A stretch of DNA of 64,000 bases from Halorussus gelatinilyticus (GTDB taxonomy: Archaea; Halobacteriota; Halobacteria; Halobacteriales; Haladaptataceae). Positions 17,932 through 27,672 of the stretch are shown here, piece after piece. Both the position numbers and the translations under genes were made by a program. Position 1 is the stretch's first letter; every line of letters starts with the position of its first letter. The notes beneath the pieces are model-generated. The model saw nothing but the letters and a program-made list of their open reading frames with translations. It did no database searches and was not told the DNA's origin. The DNA is taken from positions 310,001 to 374,000 of the forward strand of contig NZ_CP096658.1 in NCBI RefSeq assembly GCF_023238445.1, read 5' to 3'.

Positions 17932-18921
17932 TCACTCGTCTCTCGGTAGCGCGACACTCAGAAGCGTCTCTCCGCCCGAGACGGTCGCTTCCCGCGTCAG
18001 CGAGTACAGAATCCCCTCCCGGTCGGTCTCGGCCTCCTGAAGCACCTCGTAGGTCGTCGGGTCGTAGACCGTCCCGACGCGTTCGCCCGGTTCGACGCGC
18101 TGGCCGACTTCCCGGTCGGGGTCCAGTCGGAACAGGCCCGCGTCGTCGGCCGTGACGCGGCCGAGGTGGTTGCGCGCGAGTCGGCGCTCGCCGTCGGCGT
18201 CGGGGTCGCCGGGGAGCAGATCGAGGTGCCGGAGGACCGCCAGCGTGCCCTCCACGCCCGCGTCCACGGCGTCCTCCACGAGTTGCTTGTTGTGCGCGAG
18301 TTCGGGCGTGATGGTCGGGATGCCCTCGTGCGTCGCCGCGACGCGGAGTTTCCCGTCGAAGTCCCGCTTCGCCCACTCGTCGTCGGCGTCCTTGCCTGCC
18401 TCCTCCGAGAGCAGGAGGTCGGTGCCGAACGCCTCGGCGAGGGCACGGGACTCCTCGTGGCCCTCCATGAACACGACGTGGGTGAGCATGTCGGCGCTCC
18501 CGGTGTGGAGGTCCACCACGGCGTCGGCGTCCGCGACGTACTCCCAGAGCGTCGCGGCCATGCGCTCGTGGACGGTGCCCTCGGCGTCGCCGGGCCAGAC
18601 CCGGTTCATGTTCGGGTTCACGCTGTCCAACTGCTCGGGCGTGGTGTACGACACCCGGTCGAACGTGAGCGGGTCGGCGACCGGCACCGCGACGAGTCGG
18701 CCCGCGAGGTCGAGACCGTCGGCGTCCGCCGACGCCGACCCGACGAGTCGGTCGTGGACCCGGCGCAGGGTCTCGGTCCCGTTTATCTCCCGGCCGTGCT
18801 GGGCGGCCTGCACGTAGACGGTCGGTCCCTCGTCGTCGCCGTCGTAGGTGTGAACCGTGGTCTCGATTTCGACGCCGGAGGGGAGGCGTGCGAGCGTGAC
18901 GCGCTCTGCAGTGTGGTCCAT
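17932..18921 (-). CDS. succinylglutamate desuccinylase/aspartoacylase-family zinc hydrolase
   Basis: A 329-residue M14-like carboxypeptidase-fold hydrolase. The first zinc motif is QHGREINGTE (His42, Glu45) and the second zinc His is in VDLHTGS. The Asn-Arg substrate clamp is in NPNMNRVWPGD. The C-terminal ~90 residues form the beta domain typical of AstE/aspartoacylase proteins. Such enzymes cleave N-acyl amino acids or related amides. The ATG at 18921 is used; an ATG at 18945 is less likely because the extra residues are not family-like. No astABCD neighbours, so the substrate is not certain. Confidence 0.88.
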   Translation of the reverse strand: MDHTAERVTLARLPSGVEIETTVHTYDGDDEGPTVYVQAAQHGREINGTETLRRVHDRLVGSASADADGLDLAGRLVAVPVADPLTFDRVSYTTPEQLDSVNPNMNRVWPGDAEGTVHERMAATLWEYVADADAVVDLHTGSADMLTHVVFMEGHEESRALAEAFGTDLLLSEEAGKDADDEWAKRDFDGKLRVAATHEGIPTITPELAHNKQLVEDAVDAGVEGTLAVLRHLDLLPGDPDADGERRLARNHLGRVTADDAGLFRLDPDREVGQRVEPGERVGTVYDPTTYEVLQEAETDREGILYSLTREATVSGGETLLSVALPRDE

Positions 18922-19086
18922 GGTGGGTTCTCCGTCGCGGGACAATTCAAGCTACTGCCTCCCGCGGGTCGGTTCGCTGACGGGTCGCGCCGTCGTCGCT
19001 CGAACTCCCGCGGGGGCGTCGATAACTACGACGGTCGTTTCACTCACCGACGGTTACTAATGGCTCGACTGACACGAACGGAACCG

Positions 19087-20556
19087 ATGACCGGTCCCTC
19101 CGACTCGCACGATTCGACGCGGCGCAGGTTCCTCGCGGCCGGCGGTCTCCTCGCCGGGACCGCCGGACTCGCGGGATGCATCTCGGGCACGGGGTCGAAA
19201 CCGACCGCGACCGAGACGACCGACGACGAACCGGCCGACGGACAGACGGCCGACGGGGAAACGACCGAAGCGGTCGCGGCGGAGTCGCCCGGCGCGGCCG
19301 CGTGGCCGCAGTTCGGCCACGACGCGAGCAACGCCGGGTACGCCCGGTCGGCCAGCGGTCCCGGTGCGGACGCCGCGCTGGCGTGGCGCTTCGACGCAAA
19401 GACGCCGACGATGAACGCCTCGCCCGTGGTCGCGGACGGCACGGTCTACGCGCCGGGGAGCGGAGACCCCGGCTACGTCCACGCCATCGACGCCGAGACC
19501 GGCGAGTCGGTCTGGCGCTTCGAACCGGCCGGCTACGCGAGTTGCGCCCCCGCGGTCGCCGACGGGCGAGTCTACTTCGGGACGTGGAGCAAGAAGTTCT
19601 ACGCGCTGGACGCCGCGACCGGCGAGCAGGTCTGGGCGAGCGACGTGGGCCACCGGTTCGGGTCGTCCTCGCCCGCCGTCTCGGACGGCACCGTCTACGT
19701 CGGGACCGTCGGCGACGGCCCGATGGTGGTCAGCGGCGAGGAGGACGAAGAGAAGTTCGAGTCCTGCGCGGTCCTCGCGCTCGACGCCGAATCCGGCGAC
19801 GAGCGGTGGCGCTACGACGACTTCGGCGAGAAGGAGAACGTCGGTTCGTCCATCGCGGTCGCGGACGGCCGGGTCTACTTCGGCGGCGAGTCGGCGGTGT
19901 ACGCGCTCGACGCCGACTCGGGGTCGGTCGCGTGGTCGCGCGAGGTCGCGACCCACCCCCAGTCGTCGCCGGCCGTGGTGGACGGCACGGTGTACTACGG
20001 CGGGCCGTCCGACGCCGAGGACGGTCCCCCGGCGCGACTGTACGCGCTCGACGCGAAGTCGGGCGAGACGGTCTGGACCGCCGGTATCGACGACACTAGC
20101 CTCCGGACCTCGCCCGCCGTCGCCGACGGGACGGTGTACGTCGCGGCGTCCTCGACGCGCGCCTGTCTGCTCTCCGGCGGCGGGGTGGCGACCACCGAGA
20201 CCGACGACGGCGGGAACGGCACCGACGCCGCGCGGACCGAGGACGGCGACTCGGACTGCTCGGGGACGAACCGCGGGCGACTCTACGCGCTCGACGCGGC
20301 CAGCGGCGAGCGCCGGTGGACCGCCGAGTTCCGAACCGACACGCGCTCGTCGCCCGCCGTCGCCGACGGCACGGTCTACGCCGGCAACGGCGACGGTCTC
20401 TCGGCGGTGACGACCGACGGCGAGAACCTGTGGCGAATCGGCTTCGAGGGGAAGCGCGACGACGGCCCGTACCTCGATTCGTCACCTGCGGTCGCCGGCG
20501 GCCGGGTCTTCGTCGGCGCGTCGGACGGTCGCCTGCGCGCCATCGGAACGAAATAG
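19087..20556 (+). CDS. secreted PQQ-like beta-propeller lipoprotein
   Basis: A 489-residue protein (498 if the ATG at 19060 is used). A Tat signal (STRRRFLAAGG) ends in the lipobox LAGC, so the mature protein should be anchored on the outer face of the membrane through the Cys. An acidic Thr/Asp-rich linker (~35-75) precedes a seven- to eight-bladed propeller made of repeats of the type SSPAVADGTVYVG...LYALDAxSGExxW (BamB/PQQ repeats). One blade carries a ~25-residue acidic insertion (TETDDGGNGTDAARTEDGD). Function unknown; such proteins are common at haloarchaeal surfaces and may bind quinone cofactors or proteins. Confidence 0.88.
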   Translation: MTGPSDSHDSTRRRFLAAGGLLAGTAGLAGCISGTGSKPTATETTDDEPADGQTADGETTEAVAAESPGAAAWPQFGHDASNAGYARSASGPGADAALAWRFDAKTPTMNASPVVADGTVYAPGSGDPGYVHAIDAETGESVWRFEPAGYASCAPAVADGRVYFGTWSKKFYALDAATGEQVWASDVGHRFGSSSPAVSDGTVYVGTVGDGPMVVSGEEDEEKFESCAVLALDAESGDERWRYDDFGEKENVGSSIAVADGRVYFGGESAVYALDADSGSVAWSREVATHPQSSPAVVDGTVYYGGPSDAEDGPPARLYALDAKSGETVWTAGIDDTSLRTSPAVADGTVYVAASSTRACLLSGGGVATTETDDGGNGTDAARTEDGDSDCSGTNRGRLYALDAASGERRWTAEFRTDTRSSPAVADGTVYAGNGDGLSAVTTDGENLWRIGFEGKRDDGPYLDSSPAVAGGRVFVGASDGRLRAIGTK

Positions 20557-20743
20557 CTGTTGGAGACAACGAAATTCGATTCTTTTAACCAACCGTATAT
20601 TTCCCTCCCGGTCGATTCGGTGTCGTCGGACCTCCCGCGCTCGTCGCTCCTCGCGCCGGCCGACGCCCGAACCCGTCGGCGGACAGTTCTTTCAGCAGAG
20701 CGACCATATGAAGGTTTTTCCGGTACAGTGTCGTATCCGTCTT

Positions 20744-23338
20744 ATGAACGAACCGGCGGAGGCTTCAGGGTCGGCGTTCTGGGGTGACGCCGACGACGAG
20801 GAAGCCCTCCGGCGTTATCGGACCCTGTTCGACGGTATCGAGCAGGGGCTGTACCGACTCGATGCCGGCGGCCGATTCGTCGGCGTCAACGACGCGCTTC
20901 TGACGACGACGGGTTACGACCGCGAGGAACTGCTCGGCGAACACGTCGGACTCCTCTTCGACGCCCGCGACCTCGTGGCCGTCGAACGCGAGACCGAGCG
21001 CCGACTCTTCGGCGAGGGCGGAGAGTCGGTCCCGGTGGCGCTCCGGACGGCCGACGGCGACGCGATTCCGGCCAGCGTGTCGGTCTCCGTCCACGTCGAG
21101 GACGACGAGTTCCGCGGCACGACCGGCGTCGTCCGAACGGAGCCGCCCGAGCGCGACTCGGCGGACGGCCCGGCGGCCGTGACAATCCTCGACGCGAGTC
21201 CCGTCGGCGTCGTCGTCCGCGACGCCGACGGCGCGGTCACGCGGGTCAACGACAGAGCCGAGGAACTGCTCGACGTGTCGGTGGGCGAGCGCCCGGCGGA
21301 CGGCGAGGACGAGCGAACGGGGGAGACGGAAGCCGAGCGTCCGGCGGACGAATCCGACCTGGATTCGTCCGTCTCGCAGCGATTCTACGACGAGGAGGGC
21401 CAGCGACTGCCCCCGGACGAACGACCGTTCGCTCGCGCGGCGGCGACCGGTTCGTCGGTCGCCGACCGCCTGCTGCGGGTCGAAGGGCCGGACGGCGAGC
21501 GGCGGTGGCTGTCCGTCGAGGCCGCGCCGGTCGCGTCGGACGGCGGCGACGAACGGGTCGTCACGACTTACGAGGACGTGACCGACCTCAAGGAGCGCGA
21601 GCGCGAACTCGAAAACGAACTCGACGAGATATTCGGGCGCGTGACCGACGCCTTCTACGCGCTCGACGACGAGTGGCGGTTCACCCACGCCAACGACCGC
21701 GCCGAGGAACTCATCGACTACTGGGGCGAGGGGCTGGTCGGCCGGAAGTTCTGGGACGTCTTCGAGTGGGCGACCGACTCGAAACTCGGCGAGGAGTACC
21801 GCGAGGCGATGCGAACGCAGGAACCGGCCTCCTTCGAACTCTACTACCCCGACCCGCTGGAAGCGTGGTACGAGATTCGGGCCTACCCCTCCGAGTCGGG
21901 CCTGTCGGTGTACTTCCGGGACGTGACCGAGCGAAAGCGCCGCGAGCGCGAGTTAGAGGAGTCAGAACGTCGGTATCGCTCTCTCGCGGAGTACTTCCCG
22001 AACGGCATCGTGACGCTGTTCGGTCCCGACTGCGAGTACACGCTGGCGGCGGGCCAAGCGTTCGACTACATCCCGGTCGAACCCGAGGATGTCGAAAACG
22101 AACACTTCCGCGAGGTGTGGGACGAGGCGACCGCCGACGCGCTCGAACCCGCGTTCGAGGCCGCGCTCGACGGCGAGAAGCGGTCGGTCGAGGTGTCCTA
22201 TGCCGGACGCGAGTGGGTCGTCCACACGGTGCCCATCACCGACGAGGGCGGCGACGTGTTCGCCGGGATGACGATGGCTCAAGACGTGACCGAGCAGACG
22301 GAGCGCGAGCGCTACCTGCGGGAGACCAAGTCGCAACTGGAGGCCGCGACGGAGGCGGGCGCGGTCGGCACGTGGGAGTGGCGGATTCCCGAGGACGAGA
22401 TGGTGGTGGGTACGTCGTTCGCCAGAACCTTCGGCGTGAAGCCCGAGGAGGCCATCGAGGGCGTCTCGCTCGACCGATTCATCGAGGCCATCCACGAGGA
22501 CGACCGCGAGCGCGTCGAGCGCCAGATAGCCGAGGCGGTCGAGAGCGGCGAGGAGTACGAGGCCGAGTATCGCGTCTGGGACGACGACGACGAACTCCGC
22601 TGGGTGGTCGCCCGCGGCCACGTCGAGTGCGACGACGAGGGCAACCCCGTCACCTTCCCCGGCGCGCTGACCGACGTGACCGAGCGCAAGGAGCGCGAAC
22701 AGCGCCTCGAACGCCAGAACGAGCGGCTCGAATCGTTCGCCAGCATGCTCGCCCACGAACTCCGCAACCCCGTCACCATCGGCCAGATATACGGCCGACA
22801 ACTCCCGGACGACGAAGCGCCGGAGGCGGTCGAGTACGTCACCGAGGCGTTCGACCGCATCGAGGAGATGATAGACGTGATGCTCGTGCTGACCCGCGGC
22901 CGGGAAGCGGTCGGCGAGTGTAAGGACGTCGTGCTGGCCGATGTGGCCCGCGAGGCGTGGACCGAGGTCGAGTCCCCGGAGACGACGCTCACCGTCGAAG
23001 TTACGGCGGTAATCGAGGCCGACGAGACGTATCTCCGCCACCTGTTCCGGAACCTGTTCGAGAACGCGGTCCAGCACGGCGACGCGACCGAGGTCCGGGT
23101 CGGCGAGACGGAGACGGGTTTCTACGTCGCCGACGACGGAAGCGGGATTCCCGAGGACGAGCGCGCGGCCGTCTTCGAGGCCGGATTCACCACGGCAGCG
23201 GGCGAGGGCGGCACCGGTCTCGGACTCGCCTTCGTCCGGGAACTCGCCGAGGTCTACGGGTGGCGGTGTCGCGCGACCGAGAGCGAGTCGGGCGGCGCGC
23301 GCTTCGAGTTCGAGTACGCGGACGGCGGGCGGGAGTAG
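20744..23338 (+). CDS. multi-PAS sensor histidine kinase
   Basis: An 864-residue cytosolic histidine kinase without membrane helices. About five PAS domains run from residue 25 to ~640; clear ones start at RYRTLFDGIEQGLYRLD, ILDASPVGVVVRD, DEIFGRVTDAFYALD and RYRSLAEYFPNGI, and the last is PAS_3-like (GTWEWRIPEDEMVVG). Short coiled coils with TERKEREQRLE join them. The HisKA phosphorylation site is in ASMLAHELRNP (His ~671), and the HATPase_c N box (NLFENAVQHG), G1 (DDGSGIPE) and G2 (GTGLGLAFV) are intact. The ATG at 20708 overlaps a likely TATA element, so the ATG at 20744 is preferred. No response regulator is adjacent, as usual for haloarchaeal PAS kinases. Confidence 0.92.
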   Translation: MNEPAEASGSAFWGDADDEEALRRYRTLFDGIEQGLYRLDAGGRFVGVNDALLTTTGYDREELLGEHVGLLFDARDLVAVERETERRLFGEGGESVPVALRTADGDAIPASVSVSVHVEDDEFRGTTGVVRTEPPERDSADGPAAVTILDASPVGVVVRDADGAVTRVNDRAEELLDVSVGERPADGEDERTGETEAERPADESDLDSSVSQRFYDEEGQRLPPDERPFARAAATGSSVADRLLRVEGPDGERRWLSVEAAPVASDGGDERVVTTYEDVTDLKERERELENELDEIFGRVTDAFYALDDEWRFTHANDRAEELIDYWGEGLVGRKFWDVFEWATDSKLGEEYREAMRTQEPASFELYYPDPLEAWYEIRAYPSESGLSVYFRDVTERKRRERELEESERRYRSLAEYFPNGIVTLFGPDCEYTLAAGQAFDYIPVEPEDVENEHFREVWDEATADALEPAFEAALDGEKRSVEVSYAGREWVVHTVPITDEGGDVFAGMTMAQDVTEQTERERYLRETKSQLEAATEAGAVGTWEWRIPEDEMVVGTSFARTFGVKPEEAIEGVSLDRFIEAIHEDDRERVERQIAEAVESGEEYEAEYRVWDDDDELRWVVARGHVECDDEGNPVTFPGALTDVTERKEREQRLERQNERLESFASMLAHELRNPVTIGQIYGRQLPDDEAPEAVEYVTEAFDRIEEMIDVMLVLTRGREAVGECKDVVLADVAREAWTEVESPETTLTVEVTAVIEADETYLRHLFRNLFENAVQHGDATEVRVGETETGFYVADDGSGIPEDERAAVFEAGFTTAAGEGGTGLGLAFVRELAEVYGWRCRATESESGGARFEFEYADGGRE

Positions 23339-23342
23339 GCGC

Positions 23343-23693
23343 TCAACTCGGCATCCGGAGCGCGTAGAGGATGCAGCCGAGACCGACGAGCGTGCTCCCG
23401 TTCGAGACGAGGACGAACGCCGTCACCGCCGCGGAGTTGTTCCCGAACAGGAGCATCGGACCCAACAGCACGAACGGGAGGCCGACGGTCAGCGCGAACC
23501 CGACGGCGATGAACAGCATCGGTCGGCTGTCGTTGCGTCGGTACCCCCGAAAGGCCTGATACGCGATGAGGAGACCGACGAGCGCCGCGACGAGGTTCAT
23601 CGCCTGCGAGACCGACCGGACCCAACCGGGTACGTCGGGCGGCGTGAGTTGGAGCGGGACCAGCGTCTCGACCAGTAGGTGAGCGACCGGCAT
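23343..23693 (-). CDS. four-helix membrane protein paired with winged-helix regulator
   Basis: A 116-residue protein with about four hydrophobic segments (~28-47, ~58-78, ~85-100, and the end) and the polar loop FRGYRRNDSRPM. It lies one base downstream of the winged-helix gene at 23695-24039 and on the same strand, so they form a two-gene operon. Haloarchaeal winged-helix proteins are often paired with this kind of small membrane protein (resembling DUF7521 proteins); the membrane partner may sense a signal for the regulator. Function unproven. Confidence 0.75.
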   Translation of the reverse strand: MPVAHLLVETLVPLQLTPPDVPGWVRSVSQAMNLVAALVGLLIAYQAFRGYRRNDSRPMLFIAVGFALTVGLPFVLLGPMLLFGNNSAAVTAFVLVSNGSTLVGLGCILYALRMPS

Positions 23694-23694
23694 C

Positions 23695-24039
23695 TCACAT
23701 CCCCTCCACGAGGTCGGTGAACCGGTCGGCCACGTCCTCGCGGCGCTTCACCGAGAGCGTGAGCGACCCCTCCTCTAACTCGACGGTCACGCGCTCCAAC
23801 CGCGGGGAGTACACCTTGTGGTGGTGGCCCGCGGTCGGGTCGAGTTTGGTCCGCTCCTCCACGAGGTCACAGGCCCGCAGGTCCTCCAGACGCCGGTAGA
23901 CGGTCGGCTCCGATACGCCGCATCGTTCGCTCAGTGCGTTGGCTGACATGGGTTCGATACTCGTAGCTGTGAGGATGTCGCGGACGGTCTCGTCTTCGAG
24001 GAGCGCGGCGATGTCCTCGACCTCGCAGTCCTCACTCAC
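23695..24039 (-). CDS. winged-helix (ArsR/MarR-like) transcriptional regulator
   Basis: A 114-residue DNA-binding protein. The HTH spans MSANALSERCGVSEPTVYRRLEDL, followed by a wing (TKLDPTAGHHHKVYSP) with a His-rich turn. A C-terminal strand-rich part (VTVELEEGSLTLSVKRR) probably dimerises. The GTG at 24039 is chosen because a TATA-like ACTTTTATGCC (minus strand, ~24068) sits 29 bases upstream, giving a leaderless transcript; longer frames run through the promoter. It is the first gene of a pair with the membrane protein downstream and is divergent from the gene at 24146. Confidence 0.85.
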   Translation of the reverse strand: MSEDCEVEDIAALLEDETVRDILTATSIEPMSANALSERCGVSEPTVYRRLEDLRACDLVEERTKLDPTAGHHHKVYSPRLERVTVELEEGSLTLSVKRREDVADRFTDLVEGM

Positions 24040-24145
24040 TGGTATCGGGCTACTGATGGAATCGGCATAAAAGTGTATCGACGGCTTCAGCGCGTGAAGT
24101 CGCGGTCCCGGTACTAACGACCCGGCGGTCGTAGCCGAAATCGAG

Positions 24146-24505
24146 ATGACGACTTCGCTCACCCGACTCGACGCTCGTCTGCCGGACCTGACCGCCCTCG
24201 CGCTCCTCGCGCTCTCGTTCGGTGTCGGAATCGCCTTCTTCGCCGAACTCCCCGCCGAGATGGTCGTGGGATGGCACGTGGACCTCGACGGCGGGACCCG
24301 ACTCACGTACGCTCCGCGGTCGGTGGCCGCCTTCGCGTTCCCGGTCGCCGCGACCGGGGCGTACGCCGTCGCCGCGGCCGCCGCGTCGCGCTTCCCCGTC
24401 CGCGAGGAGTTAGGGGACTTCGCGTTCGTCTACGACGTTGCGGTCGTCGGCCTACTGGTCGGCTCGCTCGCACTGCAAACCGCCCTCGTCGCGGCGAACC
24501 TCTGA
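24146..24505 (+). CDS. DUF1648-like small membrane protein
   Basis: A 119-residue protein with three hydrophobic segments. After the first helix comes ELPAEMVVGWHVDLDGG, very like the DUF1648 motif (LPxxIPxHWxxxGxPD) of SdpI-related proteins. SdpI-type proteins are bacterial immunity or signalling proteins; the role of archaeal relatives is unknown. It is transcribed divergently from the winged-helix regulator 106 bases away, so it could be a target of that regulator; this is an inference from position. Confidence 0.7.
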   Translation: MTTSLTRLDARLPDLTALALLALSFGVGIAFFAELPAEMVVGWHVDLDGGTRLTYAPRSVAAFAFPVAATGAYAVAAAAASRFPVREELGDFAFVYDVAVVGLLVGSLALQTALVAANL

Positions 24506-24527
24506 AGAAACCGGACGGAGAGCTACT

Positions 24528-26786
24528 TCACTCGTTCTGCTGGGCGTCTACGACCGCCACGCCCGCCAGATTCACGATGTCTTTGACCTCGTCGCCGCGC
24601 TGAATGACGTGGACCGGTTTGTCCATGCCGACCAGCATCGGGCCGATGGCGTCCGCGCCGCCCAGTCGCTGGAGGAGTTTGTAGCCGATGTTGCCCGCTT
24701 CGAGGTTCGGGAAGACCAGCAGGTTCGCGGGGTCGTCGAGTTCCGAGAACTCGTAGGTGCCGTTGAGGATGTCCTCCACGACCGCGGTGTCGGCCTGCAT
24801 CTCGCCGTCTACCGGGAACTCGACCGTGGGGTCGGCGCGCAACTTCTCGGCGGCCTTCCGGGGCTTGCGGGTGCCCTCGTTGTCCACGCTTCCGAAGTTC
24901 GAGTACGACAGCATCGCGGCGCGCGGTTCGACGTTGAACCGGCGGGCGAGGTCGGCGGTGTGGCGGGTGATTTCGGCCAGCACGTCCTCGTCGGGGTCCT
25001 GATTCACCGTCGCGTCGGCGCAGAAGATGACGCGGTTCTTGAACGTGAGCATGTAGACGCCCGCGGCGTAGTCGGCGTCCTCGGCCGTCCCGATGACCTG
25101 CAGGGGCGGACGGAGCGCCGAGGGGTAGTGGTGGGTCAGCCCCGTCAGCATCGCGTCTGCGTCGCCCTGCTCGACCATCACGCTGGCGAAGTAGTTGCTG
25201 TCCTTCTCCACGAGGTCCTCGGCCTCGCTCTCGGTGATGCCCTTCCGGCGGCGGAGTTGGTAGAGGCGCTCGCCGTACGCCTCGTAGTCGCCGTTCGCGG
25301 GGTCGGCGATTTCGGGGTCGAAGTCGAGACCGAGCGACTCGGCGGTCGCCGCGATGGACTCGCGGTCGCCGACGAGGACCGGGTTGGCGATACCCTCCTC
25401 CTGCATCTGGTAGGCCGCCCGAATCATCTTCTCGTCGTCGCCCTCCGCCAGCGCGACGCGCTTGGGGTCGGACTTGGCCTTGTTGAGGACCACGCGCATC
25501 ATCTCGCGGGACTTGCCGAGGCGGGCCTCCAGCGTCTCGACGTACTGCTCGGTGTCCAACTCGCTCCGGGCGACGCCCGACTCCATCGCGGCGTCGGCGA
25601 CCGCGGGCGCGACCTCGAAGAGGACGCGGGGGTCGAGCGGTTTCGGGATGATGTACTCCGGCCCGAACTGGAGCGGTTGGTCGCCGTAGGCCTTGACCAC
25701 GGCGTCGGGCACGTCCTGCTTAGCGAGGTCCGCGAGGGCTTCCGCCGCGGCGATTTTCATCTCCTCGTTGATTTCGGTCGCGCGAACGTCCAACGCGCCC
25801 CGGAAGATGAACGGGAATCCGAGGACGTTGTTGACCATGTTCGGGTAGTCAGAGCGCCCGGTCGCCATGATGACGGTGTCGTCGCGGGCCGCCTTGGCCT
25901 CCTCGTAGCCGATTTCCGGGTCGGGGTTCGCCATGGCGAAGATGACGGGGTCGTCGGCCATCGACCGGACCATCTCCTCACCGACGATGCCGGCGACCGA
26001 GAGACCGACCAGCACGTCCGCGCCCTCCATCGCGTCCGCGAGGTCGCCCTCCGGCACGTCGCGGGCGAACTCGGCCTTGTAGTCGTTGACGTCGCCGTGT
26101 TCGGCCCGGTTCTCGGTGATGATGCCCGAGGAGTCGCACATGATGATGTTCTCCTTCTTCGCGCCGAGCGAGACGTAGAACCGGGCGGTAGCGATGGCCG
26201 ACGCCCCCGCCCCGGAGAAGACGATGTTCAGGTCCTCCAAGTCCTTCCCGTTGATTTCGGTCGCGTTGAGCAGCGCCGCGCCCGAGATGATGGCGGTACC
26301 GTGCTGGTCGTCGTGGAAGACGGGGATGTCCATCTCCTCGCGGAGGGTCTCCTCTATCTCGAAGCACTCGGGAGCCTTGATGTCCTCCAGATTGATGCCG
26401 CCGAAGGTCGGTTCCATCGCCTTCGTCGTCCGAATCACGTCCTCGGCGTCTTCCTGATCCAACTCGATGTCGAAGACGTCGATGTCGGCGAATCGCTTGA
26501 ACAGGACGCCCTTCCCCTCCATGACGGGTTTGGAGGCCTGCGCGCCGATGTCGCCCAGTCCGAGGACCGCCGACCCGTTCGATACGACGCCCACGAGGTT
26601 GCCCTTCGCAGTGTACTTGTAGGCGTCGTCGGGGTCGTCGGCGATGGCGCGACAGGGCGCGGCCACGCCCGGCGAGTACGCCAGACTCAGGTCGCGCTGG
26701 GTGTTCGTCGGCTTGGTCGTCGAAATCTCGATCTTCCCCGGTGGCTCCTCCCGGTGGTAGTCGAGTGAGTCCTCGTCTAATCCCAT
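24528..26786 (-). CDS. maeB: NADP-type malic enzyme fused to phosphotransacetylase-like domain
   Basis: A 752-residue cytosolic enzyme that oxidatively decarboxylates malate to pyruvate. The malic enzyme half (~1-420) shows [15 protein letters not shown], the substrate lysine region [17 protein letters not shown], metal site DDQHGTAI, and the dinucleotide loop [13 protein letters not shown]. The C-terminal half (~430-752) is phosphotransacetylase-like ([14 protein letters not shown] to the end) and in MaeB enzymes binds acetyl-CoA for allosteric control rather than catalysing acetyl transfer. A TATA-like GCTTTTTACGC (~26813, minus strand) 27 bases before the ATG at 26786 supports this start. 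Confidence 0.95.
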   Translation of the reverse strand: MGLDEDSLDYHREEPPGKIEISTTKPTNTQRDLSLAYSPGVAAPCRAIADDPDDAYKYTAKGNLVGVVSNGSAVLGLGDIGAQASKPVMEGKGVLFKRFADIDVFDIELDQEDAEDVIRTTKAMEPTFGGINLEDIKAPECFEIEETLREEMDIPVFHDDQHGTAIISGAALLNATEINGKDLEDLNIVFSGAGASAIATARFYVSLGAKKENIIMCDSSGIITENRAEHGDVNDYKAEFARDVPEGDLADAMEGADVLVGLSVAGIVGEEMVRSMADDPVIFAMANPDPEIGYEEAKAARDDTVIMATGRSDYPNMVNNVLGFPFIFRGALDVRATEINEEMKIAAAEALADLAKQDVPDAVVKAYGDQPLQFGPEYIIPKPLDPRVLFEVAPAVADAAMESGVARSELDTEQYVETLEARLGKSREMMRVVLNKAKSDPKRVALAEGDDEKMIRAAYQMQEEGIANPVLVGDRESIAATAESLGLDFDPEIADPANGDYEAYGERLYQLRRRKGITESEAEDLVEKDSNYFASVMVEQGDADAMLTGLTHHYPSALRPPLQVIGTAEDADYAAGVYMLTFKNRVIFCADATVNQDPDEDVLAEITRHTADLARRFNVEPRAAMLSYSNFGSVDNEGTRKPRKAAEKLRADPTVEFPVDGEMQADTAVVEDILNGTYEFSELDDPANLLVFPNLEAGNIGYKLLQRLGGADAIGPMLVGMDKPVHVIQRGDEVKDIVNLAGVAVVDAQQNE

Positions 26787-26868
26787 AGTCGGGGGAACCG
26801 TCGCCGAGCGTAAAAAGCTACCCGAAGGCGTCGAACCGGGGTTCGACAGACGACGAAAAGCGGTGGGT

Positions 26869-27273
26869 CTACGGCGTCGCAACGTCGGTATCGCTTCCCG
26901 AGTCGGTAAACGGCAGGTCGATTTCAAGCCCGTCGTACGCCAGCAGTGGCTTCTTTGCCTTACCGGAGCCGCCGCCCTCGAATTCGACGACGCCGATGTC
27001 TTCGAGTTCGGAGAGATTTCGATGGACCTGCTTGTAATCCCGATTGACTAGGTCCGCTGCTCGACTGATGCTGTCGGGTTCGTGTTCGGCGATGGCTTCG
27101 AGTAGCTCCAAATTTTTCTGACTGAGGAGTCGGCTCAGGTCGGCATACGACTCGAAGTTCAACACCGGTTGTGCGTCGTCGAGAGAGACGCCCTCCTCGG
27201 CGGCCTCTATCCGCCGACGCGTTCGGTCACCCAATCGGTCGCGTTCGCCGACGGTAACTTTGAGTTTTGGCAT
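26869..27273 (-). CDS. HVO_A0114-type HTH DNA-binding protein, probable antitoxin
   Basis: A 134-residue protein with a winged helix in the middle ([46 protein letters not shown]). The Lys/Gly turn ([20 protein letters not shown]) forms the wing. It resembles the haloarchaeal HVO_A0114 group of DNA-binding proteins that often sit next to DUF6516 genes. Here it follows the DUF6516-like gene by 22 bases on the same strand. The likely role is to neutralise that partner and repress the operon through the palindrome at 27614-27637. The gene order (toxin first) is less common but known for HTH antitoxins. Confidence 0.75.
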   Translation of the reverse strand: MPKLKVTVGERDRLGDRTRRRIEAAEEGVSLDDAQPVLNFESYADLSRLLSQKNLELLEAIAEHEPDSISRAADLVNRDYKQVHRNLSELEDIGVVEFEGGGSGKAKKPLLAYDGLEIDLPFTDSGSDTDVATP

Positions 27274-27295
27274 GAGTTGTCACCTCCGTAGCGGT

Positions 27296-27607
27296 CTACA
27301 CCGATTCCGGCCAACTCCATCGGTTGGCCGTCGCTTCCTCGGCTTCGGTCTCGAACCGGTCGTAGAGTTCGAGCATGCCGGGGAAGTCGATGTACTCGAC
27401 CTTGCTCCGGGTGTGGCGCTCGTGACCTTTCGTCCGTTCGTGAGCGTTGTCGTACCGGAGGACGGTCTCACCACCGACTTTTCCGAGATGGAGACTGTAA
27501 TCCCATCCGCACGGATACTTATCGTCGTCCGTCTTTCGAATCGTCACGTCCAGTACGTATCCGTCCTCGACAGACTGCCAGTCTTCGATTACGGTGTAGT
27601 CCGCCAT
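27296..27607 (-). CDS. TumE/DUF6516-family protein, probable toxin
   Basis: A 103-residue small protein matching the TumE (DUF6516) pattern: VLDVTIRKTDDDKYPCGWDYSLHLG, then RYDNAHERTKGHERHTRSKVEY, with the conserved Tyr-Asp-Asn-Ala-His core, and a C-terminal helix. The family is known as the toxin half of TumE-TumA type II modules; its target is not established. Base composition is clearly less GC-rich than neighbouring genes, in keeping with acquisition by transfer. It is the first gene of a two-gene operon with the HTH gene and starts just downstream of a palindromic promoter. Confidence 0.75.
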   Translation of the reverse strand: MADYTVIEDWQSVEDGYVLDVTIRKTDDDKYPCGWDYSLHLGKVGGETVLRYDNAHERTKGHERHTRSKVEYIDFPGMLELYDRFETEAEEATANRWSWPESV

Positions 27608-27613
27608 CCATCG

Positions 27614-27637
27614 ACCTATGTTATTACCTCCATAGGT
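27614..27637. promoter_or_regulatory. candidate operator/promoter of the toxin-antitoxin operon
   Basis: ACCTATG (27614-27620) and CATAGGT (27631-27637) form a perfect 7-base inverted repeat with a 10-base spacer, starting seven bases before the DUF6516 start codon. A TATA-like TTTTATAC on the minus strand overlaps its distal edge (~27636-27643). Repressor bound here would block TBP or the transcription start, as expected for toxin-antitoxin autoregulation. Confidence 0.55.
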
Positions 27638-27672
27638 ATAAAATCGAGGGTCTACTTAGCCGTCGTCCTCGC

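Noticed and set aside
18166-19059. N-terminal extension of the propeller lipoprotein frame
   Set aside because: It is antisense to the desuccinylase-like gene, and the Tat signal and lipobox fix the start near 19060-19087.
24438-26768. 776-codon open frame on the plus strand
   Set aside because: Complementary to maeB; composition and lack of domains mark it as a shadow.
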